Assembly (NCBI RefSeq): GCF_015461805.1
Contig: NZ_JACVZE010000010.1
Coordinates: forward strand, 1-64,000
Direction: 5' to 3'
Source: Pseudomonas pisciculturae
GTDB lineage: Bacteria > Pseudomonadota > Gammaproteobacteria > Pseudomonadales > Pseudomonadaceae
DNA: 64,000 nt
Below the pieces are notes generated by a model that was not told where the DNA came from, did not search any database, and was given only the letters and a program-made list of their open reading frames with translations. A program made the translations under genes and the position numbers. Positions 1 through 7,166 of this stretch are shown piece by piece; within the stretch, counting starts at the first letter, position 1; every line of letters starts with the position of its first letter.

Positions 1-412
1 TCGGTTCAGGGGCTTGCCCGCCTGGGCGGCGTAGGTTGACCCGTAAACGCAGGGGCAGTGTTTGCGAATTGTTGCCGCTGGTACGGATGACGTTGGCAAA
101 TACCGGGTCGGCCCAGGCTTCACGCACAACGTTGAGGGGCACGGTGAACGGAATGCGGGTCAGGTGCTCGTCACCGTCGCGGATCTGGTTAAGCGCTACC
201 AGAACGCCGGCCCAATAAAGCTGGAAGGTGGTGGCGATCGGCGTGTTGAGAGGGCGGGCAATATGCACCACCAAAGGCACCTCGACATGTCGCAGGCCAA
301 GGCCGCCGTCGGCGCGCTCGCGATCGCCGGGAATCGGTGGGTACAGCAGGCCGATTTCGACGGCTGGTAAGTCCGGGTTGAAGGGGCTTGGCGGCTGGCG
401 GCGCTTGGTCAT
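1..412 (-). CDS. Partial hypothetical protein (N-terminal 137 codons)
   Basis: An open frame starts with ATG at 410-412 and runs off the left edge without a stop. It begins MTKRRQPPSPFNPDLPA and ends, within the window, in a Pro/Gly-rich stretch (NLRRPGGQAPEP). There is no signal peptide or membrane segment in the visible part. The sequence resembles the start of long, poorly characterised Pseudomonas proteins whose later part is often repetitive, but that resemblance is from memory and no function can be assigned. GAGG lies about 8 bases before the ATG. The 3' end is outside the window. Confidence 0.6.
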   Translation of the reverse strand, partial: MTKRRQPPSPFNPDLPAVEIGLLYPPIPGDRERADGGLGLRHVEVPLVVHIARPLNTPIATTFQLYWAGVLVALNQIRDGDEHLTRIPFTVPLNVVREAWADPVFANVIRTSGNNSQTLPLRLRVNLRRPGGQAPEP

Positions 413-436
413 GGCGATTTCCTCTCGGGCAAGTAG

Positions 437-512
437 GCCGCATATGCGGCACTTGGCTGTGAGTGGAATCAGACACTGCTTTGGTGAGTGCGGCTACTGT
501 CAAAGTTGACAG
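437..512. promoter_or_regulatory. Two palindromes upstream of the partial left-edge gene
   Basis: A 14-bp perfect palindrome GCCGCATATGCGGC lies at 437-450, and CTGTCAA-AG-TTGACAG lies at 497-512 with 7-bp perfect arms. Both sit in the short gap between the left-edge gene and the yqaA-like gene, upstream of the former. They look like operator sites for dimeric regulators. Which protein binds them is unknown. Confidence 0.35.
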
Positions 513-536
513 GGGGAAGAGTTGAGCCGCAAGCGC

Positions 537-968
537 TTAGCCCTCCAATCCCATAAGGTACGCAACACCGCAATAACGCATCGCTTTGGCGAAAGTGACC
601 ACAAGTAAAAACCGCCATAGCGGCTCGCGCATAATGCCGGCAACCAGGGTCAATGGATCACCGATCACGGGCACCCAACTGAGCAAAAGTGTCCAGTAGC
701 CCCAGCGATGGTAGTGGGCGCGGGCCTTGTCCAACTGCTTGTCGCTGACCGGAAACCATCGCCGGTCCTTGAAGTGTTCTACCCAACGCCCCAACCACCA
801 GTTCACCAGCGAGCCCAGCACATTGCCCAGCGTGGCAATACCCAACAGCAGCCACAGGCTGTAATGCCCACTGATCAACAGACCCGCCAGCACCGCTTCC
901 GATTGCAGGGGCAACAAGGTCGCAGCGCCAAACGCCGCGACGAACAACCCCAGGTAACCCATCAGCAC
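537..968 (-). CDS. YqaA-like DedA/SNARE-associated-family inner membrane protein
   Basis: This 143-residue protein is strongly hydrophobic, with about four membrane segments. Typical features of the YqaA branch of the DedA (VTT) family are the loop GNVLGSLVNWWLGRWVEH, the segment HYHRWGYWTLLLSWVPVIGDP and the C-terminal segment FAKAMRYCGVAYLM. DedA-family proteins act in the inner membrane and are linked to lipid translocation and envelope homeostasis; the exact role of YqaA is not established. The stop lies 3 bases from the neighbouring DUF411 gene's end on the same strand, so the two may be co-transcribed. Confidence 0.85.
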   Translation of the reverse strand: MLMGYLGLFVAAFGAATLLPLQSEAVLAGLLISGHYSLWLLLGIATLGNVLGSLVNWWLGRWVEHFKDRRWFPVSDKQLDKARAHYHRWGYWTLLLSWVPVIGDPLTLVAGIMREPLWRFLLVVTFAKAMRYCGVAYLMGLEG

Positions 969-971
969 TGA

Positions 972-1418
972 TCAGTGCGCCGGGTATTCGGCCACCACCA
1001 CATCGCTGCCGTCTCGGGTCAAGCCGATAACTTGGTAGGCCTCGCTGCGGCCTTCAACTTCCATGCCCGGTGAACCCATGGGCATGCCCGGTGCAGCGAT
1101 GCCGAGCAGGTCATCGCGTTTGCGCAGGGCCAACACTTGTTCGGCGGGTACATGACCTTCGACAAATTTGCCATCGATCACGGCGGTATGGCACGAGCCC
1201 AGGCGTGGCGCGACACCGAGGCGCTGCTTGACGGCACTCATGTCGGCTTCCACATGGTCATTGACCTTGAAGCCGTTGCTTTCCAGATGGCTGATCCATT
1301 TTTTGCAGCAGCCGCAGTTTGCATCGCGGTGCACGTCGATGGGGATCAGGTCGGCCGCCTGAACAAGGGTGGCCGTGAAGAGGGCGCCCATCAGGGCCAA
1401 TCGCAATGGGGTTTTCAT
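972..1418 (-). CDS. DUF411 family periplasmic protein with CGCC motif
   Basis: This 148-residue protein has an N-terminal signal peptide ending near QAAD (residues 20-23). The DUF411 core follows, starting with the C35-G-C37-C38 motif in ANCGCCKKW, then GSCHTAVIDGKFVEGHVP. DUF411 proteins are small exported cysteine proteins often found beside copper or other metal resistance genes. The motif suggests metal binding or thiol chemistry, but no activity is proven. Met-rich text near the C terminus (PGMPMGSPGMEVEG) also fits metal handling. It lies just upstream, in transcription order, of the yqaA-like gene. Confidence 0.85.
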   Translation of the reverse strand: MKTPLRLALMGALFTATLVQAADLIPIDVHRDANCGCCKKWISHLESNGFKVNDHVEADMSAVKQRLGVAPRLGSCHTAVIDGKFVEGHVPAEQVLALRKRDDLLGIAAPGMPMGSPGMEVEGRSEAYQVIGLTRDGSDVVVAEYPAH

Positions 1419-1471
1419 GTTAGGGCTCGCAGGTCGGGGAACGTCGTCAGAACGCGGCGATCATGACGACG

Positions 1472-1497
1472 TCATCGCAGGCAAGCCAGCCCCCACC
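1472..1497. repeat. Single REP-like element
   Basis: ATCGCAGGCAAGCCAGC is followed by CCCCAC here. It is a singlet copy of the same sequence that forms the perfect REPIN at 61005-61076. It sits between the DUF411 gene and the SRPBCC gene. Confidence 0.6.
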
Positions 1498-1516
1498 GGG
1501 TAGTAATGTTTCAAAA

Positions 1517-1975
1517 TTATACGAAGGTTGGGTTTTCCAGCCGGTGCTTGAGCTGGTCCAAGGCGATGGCAGACAGTTCGATCATGCGCTCATGCAGCGT
1601 TGCCAACTGCAATTCGGTTTCATAGATCAACACGCGCTTGAACAGCGTGCCGCCTTGATGGGGCAGTAGAAAGTAATGGATGGAACCATCGACGGCCAGG
1701 GAGGTGAACACCGTCTTGAATTCCGCCGGGCGGCGCGCGATCTGCACGCGATAACTCATGGGCACACGCACGCCCAGCAGGTCGATGTACTCGGTAAAAC
1801 GGGTGCCTGCGGGCAGTGACCCGCAGGTGCCGGTGTCGGCACTCAGGGAGGTGGGATGCCATTCATGCCAGCGGTCCGGCTGGGTCACATAGTCATAAAC
1901 AGCATCGATGGGGGCTTTGATAAAGCGTTCCTGACTGATCCGCTCCAAGCGGACCGATTGCTCGGCTGCGCGCAT
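1517..1975 (-). CDS. SRPBCC (START-like) family protein
   Basis: This 152-residue protein opens with a typical SRPBCC pattern: FIKAPIDAVYDYVTQPDRWHEWHP. The order is then the middle strand TRFTEYIDLLGVRVPMSYRV and a C-terminal helix that would close the helix-grip fold. Members bind hydrophobic ligands or act in polyketide or aromatic chemistry; the ligand here is unknown. The start at 1975 has AGGAGGT 5 bases upstream, a strong Shine-Dalgarno sequence. The gene stands alone between a REP element and the chemoreceptor gene. Confidence 0.8.
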   Translation of the reverse strand: MRAAEQSVRLERISQERFIKAPIDAVYDYVTQPDRWHEWHPTSLSADTGTCGSLPAGTRFTEYIDLLGVRVPMSYRVQIARRPAEFKTVFTSLAVDGSIHYFLLPHQGGTLFKRVLIYETELQLATLHERMIELSAIALDQLKHRLENPTFV

Positions 1976-2056
1976 GGCACACCTCCTGTGTCGCGACTAG
2001 GAGATGTCAGAATAGTCCTACTCCCGCACATTGCACGGGAGTGTTTCAGCCATTTA

Positions 2057-4051
2057 TCACCTCACCTTGAAACGGCTCATCAATGCAATCACCCGACCGT
2101 TGGCCTCCAACAGGCTGTGTGTATTGGTTTCAGTGGCATGGCCGCTCTGCACCAGTTCTTCAACCATATGTCGGATCTGCACCATGCTGCGGTTGATCTC
2201 CTCGGTCACAGCGCTCTGCTGTTCGGCGGCGGTGGCGATCTGGGTGCTGAGGTTGTTGATATGGCTGACCGAGCCGGCCATCTCATCCAGGCCGGTGTTC
2301 ACTCGTGCGGTGGCGTCTGCGGCTGACTGGCAACTGGCCTGGGTGTTTTCCATGGCCGTCACTGACGAGCTCACGCCCGTGGTCAGACGCGCCAGCATCT
2401 CATTGATCTGCGACGTGCTGGCCTGGGTGCGGGCGGCCAGCGCACGGACTTCGTCGGCCACCACCGCAAAGCCACGGCCTTGCTCGCCGGCGCGGGCGGC
2501 TTCGATGGCGGCGTTCAGGGCGAGCAGGTTGGTCTGGCCGGCGATTGCGCCGATCACGCCGAGGGTTTCGGTGATGCGGGCGGCGTCCTGGCGCATGTTT
2601 TCCACGGTGTGGGTGGCGCTGGACACTTCGCCGATCAACGCACTGACGCTGCTGGAGGCTTCGCCTACCACGACGCGTGAGCGGTCGGCGTGCTCATTGG
2701 CACGTTGCGTGAAGGCAGCCGTCTCGGCAGCATTCTGCGCGACGGTGTCGGCGGTCGAACTCATCTCGGTGATGGCCGTGACCGTCTGATCGGTTTCCGA
2801 CGCATGACGCACCAGGATGCGATTGGTTTGCGCCGATGTGTGCTGCAACTGCTCCAGGCCCGACGACATCGCGCCTGTAGCCTGGGTCACTTCGCCGATC
2901 ATGTTTTGCAGGTAGACGATAAAGCGGTTGACCGAGTGGCCGATGGCGCCCAGTTCGTCTTCGGCGCGAATGACAATGCGACGCGTGAGGTCGGCATCCC
3001 CGGCAGACAGAGCATCGATATTGGTTTTGAGCGACTTCATGCGTTGCACCAACTGGCGAATCGCATACGCTGCGAGCAGTACCAGCAACAACACCATAGG
3101 GATTTGCAACAGCGCCAGGGTGCCAAGCACGTCGTCACGCTGGGCAGTTATCAAAGAGGTGGGCAGGGCGGTGGCAAGGAACCACGGCGTGCCTTCGATG
3201 GGGCGCATATAGAAGGTGCTGGCCACGCCGCCATTATCGAACTCGCTACGTTGCAGCGCCTGGTCGCGGCGGGCCAAGGCTTTGCTGACCTGGACGGCAA
3301 ACGCCGAGGTGCCGGTGAGCTCACTGATGTTCTTCAACACCACCGGGCCGCTGATGCGCGAGCTGTTGCTGATGATTTTGCCGTCGGCTTCGACGATCAG
3401 CATTTGCCCGCCGATGTCTTTTTCCTTGCTGGCTACCAAATCGTTGAAGAAGCCCAAGGTGACATCGATGGTTGCGACGCCATAGGCTGCGCCGTCACGC
3501 GCGATAGCCATGGCGCAGTTGGTGCGCGGCTCCTGGCTGGCATCGTCTTTGTAGGCTGCGGCCCATGCACATTGGCCACGTGGCGAGGCGAGACCGCCTT
3601 TGTACCAGCTCTGGTCGTAATAATTCGGGGCGGGGTCGCTGTTCCAGAACGTATTGACGGTGAGTTTGCCCGACGCGTCGCGGTGCCAGAACGTGCTGTG
3701 CTTGTTGCGCCCCAGCGTGCGCTGGTTGGGCAAGGGCCAGATGCCGCCGCCGAAGACTTTCAGTTCGCCATACTGATCGACCAGGCCAGGCAGGACCTTA
3801 TCGATGGCATCGCTGTCGAGCAATGGGATGGTCTGGGTGATGCTGCGTTGCTGGGCCTGAACCTTGTTCAACTCGCCCTGGATCTGTTCGGCAACTTCAC
3901 TGACGCGGTTGAGCACCACCTGTTCTTCGGTTTGGCGCAGCTTGGGCGCAACCAATTGGCCGATACCGACCACGGTCAATACAAATAACACCAGGACAAA
4001 CAGCACCAGAAACAGTGTGTAACGGGCTTGGATAGAGCGCAGTGGGGGCAT
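2057..4051 (-). CDS. Methyl-accepting chemotaxis protein with dCache sensor domain
   Basis: This is a 664-residue transmembrane chemoreceptor. TM1 lies at about residues 12-34. A periplasmic domain of about 270 residues with dCache features (FWNSDPAPNYYDQSWYKGG, GVATIDVTLGFF) follows, then TM2 near 305-330 and a HAMP linker. The C-terminal signalling hairpin carries the hallmark GQTNLLALNAAIEAARAGE and GRGFAVVADEVRALA. It would sense a small-molecule ligand and signal through CheA/CheW to the flagellar motor. The ligand cannot be read from the sequence; dCache receptors in Pseudomonas commonly bind amino acids or organic acids. The length is normal and the gene is monocistronic. Confidence 0.93.
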   Translation of the reverse strand: MPPLRSIQARYTLFLVLFVLVLFVLTVVGIGQLVAPKLRQTEEQVVLNRVSEVAEQIQGELNKVQAQQRSITQTIPLLDSDAIDKVLPGLVDQYGELKVFGGGIWPLPNQRTLGRNKHSTFWHRDASGKLTVNTFWNSDPAPNYYDQSWYKGGLASPRGQCAWAAAYKDDASQEPRTNCAMAIARDGAAYGVATIDVTLGFFNDLVASKEKDIGGQMLIVEADGKIISNSSRISGPVVLKNISELTGTSAFAVQVSKALARRDQALQRSEFDNGGVASTFYMRPIEGTPWFLATALPTSLITAQRDDVLGTLALLQIPMVLLLVLLAAYAIRQLVQRMKSLKTNIDALSAGDADLTRRIVIRAEDELGAIGHSVNRFIVYLQNMIGEVTQATGAMSSGLEQLQHTSAQTNRILVRHASETDQTVTAITEMSSTADTVAQNAAETAAFTQRANEHADRSRVVVGEASSSVSALIGEVSSATHTVENMRQDAARITETLGVIGAIAGQTNLLALNAAIEAARAGEQGRGFAVVADEVRALAARTQASTSQINEMLARLTTGVSSSVTAMENTQASCQSAADATARVNTGLDEMAGSVSHINNLSTQIATAAEQQSAVTEEINRSMVQIRHMVEELVQSGHATETNTHSLLEANGRVIALMSRFKVR

Positions 4052-4157
4052 GGGGCCGTCCTTACGAAGCGTTTATTATCGACGCGGCTTTGTTAGAGCT
4101 TCGTCGGGCTATCGGCTTGGCAAGAAAGAGCTTTAGGTACGATCGTGCAAGAAAGTA

Positions 4158-4177
4158 GAGCGCCTTTTCAGGCGCTC
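4158..4177 (-). terminator. Probable terminator of the aldo/keto reductase gene
   Basis: A 7-bp perfect stem GAGCGCC/GGCGCTC with a 6-base loop lies just beyond the reductase stop codon. On the minus strand it is followed by a T-rich stretch (TACTTTCTT). Confidence 0.5.
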
Positions 4178-4182
4178 CCTTG

Positions 4183-5178
4183 TCAGATATCCAGCATGGC
4201 CATCACGGCTTGCGGGTAGCGCAGGCCGGCGGTGGCGTCGGCGGGGAAGATCGCTTCCAGTGCCGCCAGCTCGTTTGCGCTGAGGTTGATGGACACGGCC
4301 GCCACGTTTTCTTCCAGGTATCTACGCTGCTTGGTCCCGGGAATAGGGATGATGTAGTCCCCCTGCGCCAATACCCAGGCCAGTGCCAGTTGCCCGGCGG
4401 TGACGCCTTTGTCAGCCGCCAACGCCTGGACTTGCTTTACCAATTGCAGATTTTTGCTGAAGTTTTCGCCTTGGAAGCGTGGGCTGAAGCGGCGGTAGTC
4501 ATCGGCAGCGAAGTCGTCCGGGCTGTTCAGGGCACCGGTCAGAAAGCCACGGCCCAGCGGGCTGTAGGGCACAAAGGCGATGCCCAGGCGTTGGCAGGCG
4601 GCGAGGCAGCCGTTGTCTTGTTGGTCGCGGCTCCATAGGGAGTACTCGCTTTGCAGGGCGCTGATTGGGTGCACCTTGTGGGCGCGTTCCAGGGTTGCGG
4701 CCGAAGCTTCGCTCAGTCCCAGGTAACGCACCTTGCCTTGATGCACCAGTTCGGCCATGGCGCCAACGGTTTCTTCGATGGCCACATCGGGGTCGATGCG
4801 GTGTTGGTAATACAAGTCCAACGTTTCTACGCCGAGGCGTTGCAGGGTGCCGTCGATGGCGTTGCGGATGTACTCGGGGCGGCCATTTACACCACGCAGC
4901 GCGGGGTTGGCCGGGTCGCGCACAATGCCAAATTTGCTGGCCAGGAACACGTGGTCACGCTTGCCGGCGAGGGCTTTGCCGATCAGTTGCTCATTGGTGT
5001 GCGGGCCGTAAATGTCGGCGGTGTCGAGGAAATTCACGCCCAATTCCAAAGCGCGGTGCAGGGTCGCAACGGCTTCTGTGGTGTCGCTGCCGGTGGTGTA
5101 GAAGTCAGTCATGCCCATGCAGCCGAGGCCGATAGCGCTGACGTGGGGGCCGTTGAGGCCGAGTTGACGGGTTTGCAT
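4183..5178 (-). CDS. Aldo/keto reductase
   Basis: This 331-residue (alpha/beta)8-barrel NADPH oxidoreductase shows the family signatures. These are GLGCMGMTDFY near residue 20, LDTADIYG (catalytic Asp and Tyr), the barrel Lys in FLASKFGI, and the cofactor-binding end segment IIPIPGTKQRRYLEEN. It most resembles the YakC/AKR13-like group that reduces various aldehydes. The gene is divergent from a LysR regulator with about 118 bases between the starts, the usual arrangement for a LysR-controlled target. The substrate is unknown. Confidence 0.9.
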   Translation of the reverse strand: MQTRQLGLNGPHVSAIGLGCMGMTDFYTTGSDTTEAVATLHRALELGVNFLDTADIYGPHTNEQLIGKALAGKRDHVFLASKFGIVRDPANPALRGVNGRPEYIRNAIDGTLQRLGVETLDLYYQHRIDPDVAIEETVGAMAELVHQGKVRYLGLSEASAATLERAHKVHPISALQSEYSLWSRDQQDNGCLAACQRLGIAFVPYSPLGRGFLTGALNSPDDFAADDYRRFSPRFQGENFSKNLQLVKQVQALAADKGVTAGQLALAWVLAQGDYIIPIPGTKQRRYLEENVAAVSINLSANELAALEAIFPADATAGLRYPQAVMAMLDI

Positions 5179-5296
5179 GGGTTTGGCTCCGGGTTGTTGA
5201 AGGGCTCTATTGTTATCCTCGACAAAATCTGGATAAACCGGCTAAAAGCACTATCACTATTCGTAATATCTAAACAATTGAATGAGGAGCCGCCCC

Positions 5297-6211
5297 TTGG
5301 ACCGTTTCAACGCGATGCGCGTGTTCACTCGGATTGTCGAGCTGGGTGGGTTCGCCAAGGCTGCCGACAGCCTGCAATTGCCCCGCGCGTCGGTGACCAT
5401 CCTGATCAAACAGCTGGAAGCGCACCTGGGGGTGCAGCTGTTGCAGCGCACCACGCGACAAGTCAGTACCACGCTTGACGGCGCCGCGTACTATCGGCGC
5501 TGTGTGCGGCTACTCGCGGATCTGGAGGAAACCGAGGCGGTATTTTCTGCTCAGCGCCAGAGCCCACGCGGCACGCTGAGCGTGAATATGCCGTCGGGCA
5601 TCGGACGCTTGGTTGTGATTCCCGCATTACCTGCCTTCACTGCACGCTATCCGCAGATCGAGCTGGAGATCGGCCTCAACGACCGGCCCGTGGACCTGAT
5701 CCGCGAAGGTGTGGATTGCGTGCTGCGCGGTGGCCTGGCCCTGGATGAATCGCTGGTGGCGCGCCCCTTGGCGCAGATGGACCAGTTGACCTTGGCAAGC
5801 CCGGCGTATCTGGCGCGCATGGGCACACCGCAGTCGATTGATGACTTGGCCGCCCACCGGATGGTTGAGTATGTCTCCAGCGCGAGTGGCAAACGCTATG
5901 GGCTGGAATTTTTTATCGGCAGCGAATTACGCCCGGTCAATTTACCCAAGTGGGTCTCGGTCAACAGCTCAGACGGTTATTTTGCTGCGTGTGAGGCCGG
6001 GTACGGCTTGATCCAGGCGCCGCACTATCACGCCAAGCGCCAGTTGGCCGAGGGGACACTGGTAGAGGTGCTTGCACAGTTGGCCGTGCCCAAGATGGCA
6101 CTGTCGGCACTGTACCCGCCCCATCGGCAGCTGTCTCAGCGGGTGAGGGTGTTTGTCGACTGGTTGGTTGAGTTGTGTGCACGGCCGGATATAGGGTTGC
6201 ATCGGGGGTGA
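5297..6211 (+). CDS. LysR family transcriptional regulator (TTG start)
   Basis: This protein has an N-terminal winged helix-turn-helix (MRVFTRIVELGGFAKAADSL then RASVTILIKQLEAHLGVQLL) and a C-terminal substrate-binding domain. A TTG start at 5297 is preferred because GAGGAG lies 7 bases before it and homologues start at MDRFNAMRVF. The ATG at 5282 would place that Shine-Dalgarno sequence inside the gene. The product has 304 residues. Its divergent neighbour, the aldo/keto reductase, is the obvious target. The effector is unknown. Confidence 0.9.
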   Translation: MDRFNAMRVFTRIVELGGFAKAADSLQLPRASVTILIKQLEAHLGVQLLQRTTRQVSTTLDGAAYYRRCVRLLADLEETEAVFSAQRQSPRGTLSVNMPSGIGRLVVIPALPAFTARYPQIELEIGLNDRPVDLIREGVDCVLRGGLALDESLVARPLAQMDQLTLASPAYLARMGTPQSIDDLAAHRMVEYVSSASGKRYGLEFFIGSELRPVNLPKWVSVNSSDGYFAACEAGYGLIQAPHYHAKRQLAEGTLVEVLAQLAVPKMALSALYPPHRQLSQRVRVFVDWLVELCARPDIGLHRG

Positions 6212-6353
6212 GATCAGGCGCCGGGCGAGCCAAATTTTGTCATCGCCTGTAATATAAGAGCCCGCCAGCCCAAGCCGACCCTATCACTGGGTACGTGTTT
6301 GGCGTGGTCGGCGCTACACAGTGGATATATTTTTTCAGGTTCAGGAACCCGTC

Positions 6354-6542
6354 ATGACACAAAAGCAGCGTTTGAAATATTCGATTCTGATTGCCTTGGC
6401 CGTATTGGCGACGATGTTTGGCCTGTCCTATTTGCAGAACACCGGGGTTATCAGCGAGAAAACCTTCCAGATCATCGCCATTGCCGTCGCCGTGGTCGTT
6501 GTAGTGATCAATGGCATCATGCGTCGCAAGGTCAAGCTTTAA
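6354..6542 (+). CDS. Small two-helix membrane protein
   Basis: This 62-residue protein begins MTQKQRLKYSI and has two hydrophobic segments, about 9-26 and 37-55, with a basic C terminus (MRRKVKL). The ATG at 6354 is preferred over an upstream GTG at 6321 because AGGAA precedes it. It has no recognisable domain. It is convergent with the Fur-like gene, 8 bases apart at their stops. Nothing in the sequence shows its function. Confidence 0.6.
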   Translation: MTQKQRLKYSILIALAVLATMFGLSYLQNTGVISEKTFQIIAIAVAVVVVVINGIMRRKVKL

Positions 6543-6550
6543 CGTCGAAG

Positions 6551-6928
6551 TCAGTCGCGACCTTCGAGTACCTTGGCAGCCTCTTCATGGAGGCTGTAGC
6601 TTTTATCCGCGTTGAGGGTGATCACACCCTCGCTGCACAGGCGCTTGAGCACCTCGCGCACGCTGAGAAATGACAACGGGATGCCCAGTTCGAGTAAATG
6701 GCTATGCACACCGCGTACCCCGAGGGTGCGCTGGTTGTCGGCCGCAGTGAGCAGGGCGTCGATCACCTTCAGCCGAATCAGGCTGGTACGTAAACCGAAG
6801 CACTTGAGCAAATGACGAATGCGCTGGTTGCCTTGTTCGGGCGCTTTGCCGAACGTTTGTGAGCCGCTGCCGAAACTGGCATCGGCGGCCGGTGAATGTC
6901 CATCCGTGGGCACTTGCGGGTTGTACAT
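6551..6928 (-). CDS. Fur-like winged-helix regulator lacking metal sites
   Basis: This 125-residue protein has an unstructured N terminus of about 35 residues followed by a winged-helix domain. The pattern RLKVIDALLTAADNQRTLG then VHSHLLELGIPLSFLSVREVLKRL matches the DNA-binding half of Fur-family proteins. The His/Cys-rich dimerisation and metal-binding half is absent. Pseudomonas genomes often label such proteins as Fe2+/Zn2+ uptake regulators. The ATG at 6928 has AGGAG 7 bases upstream; the upstream GTG would overlap that site. It lies divergent from pvdQ across about 240 bases, which may or may not be meaningful. Confidence 0.7.
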   Translation of the reverse strand: MYNPQVPTDGHSPAADASFGSGSQTFGKAPEQGNQRIRHLLKCFGLRTSLIRLKVIDALLTAADNQRTLGVRGVHSHLLELGIPLSFLSVREVLKRLCSEGVITLNADKSYSLHEEAAKVLEGRD

Positions 6929-7085
6929 GCAAAACACTCCTTATCAGAGCCTGATCAGGAAAAAATGAGCGCTCTTAAGTAATAAGACGAACGAGCGTGC
7001 GAAATCATGAAGTGATGCATGTAGAAATTTTGTCGGTATCGGTTTTGTCACACCTTTTTCGCACGGAATAAACATCCGTCGACGC

Positions 7086-7109
7086 TAAATTTTTCCCGGT
7101 TTTTTGCGT
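7086..7109 (+). promoter_or_regulatory. PvdS-type iron-starvation promoter for pvdQ
   Basis: TAAAT at 7086-7090 and CGT at 7107-7109 are separated by exactly 16 bases. This matches the known TAAAT-N16/17-CGT promoter recognised by the ECF sigma factor PvdS in fluorescent pseudomonads. It lies 58 bases before the GTG start of pvdQ, which makes the more distant TTG at 7104 impossible as a start. Confidence 0.8.
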
Positions 7110-7166
7110 CCTTACGGTGGGGGAGTTGCCCCTGGTGAGGATGTTCAATTTGACTGTGGAGTCTGC

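Noticed and set aside
2690..3988. Long 432-codon plus-strand frame
   Set aside because: It is entirely antisense to the chemoreceptor gene, has no ribosome site and gives a composition typical of a GC-rich shadow frame.
5282..5296. ATG start for the LysR gene at 5282
   Set aside because: Puts the GAGGAG ribosome site inside the gene; TTG at 5297 matches homologue starts.
7104..7166. TTG start for pvdQ at 7104
   Set aside because: It overlaps the PvdS promoter, so it would be untranscribed; the GTG at 7167 gives the exact family length and a signal peptide.
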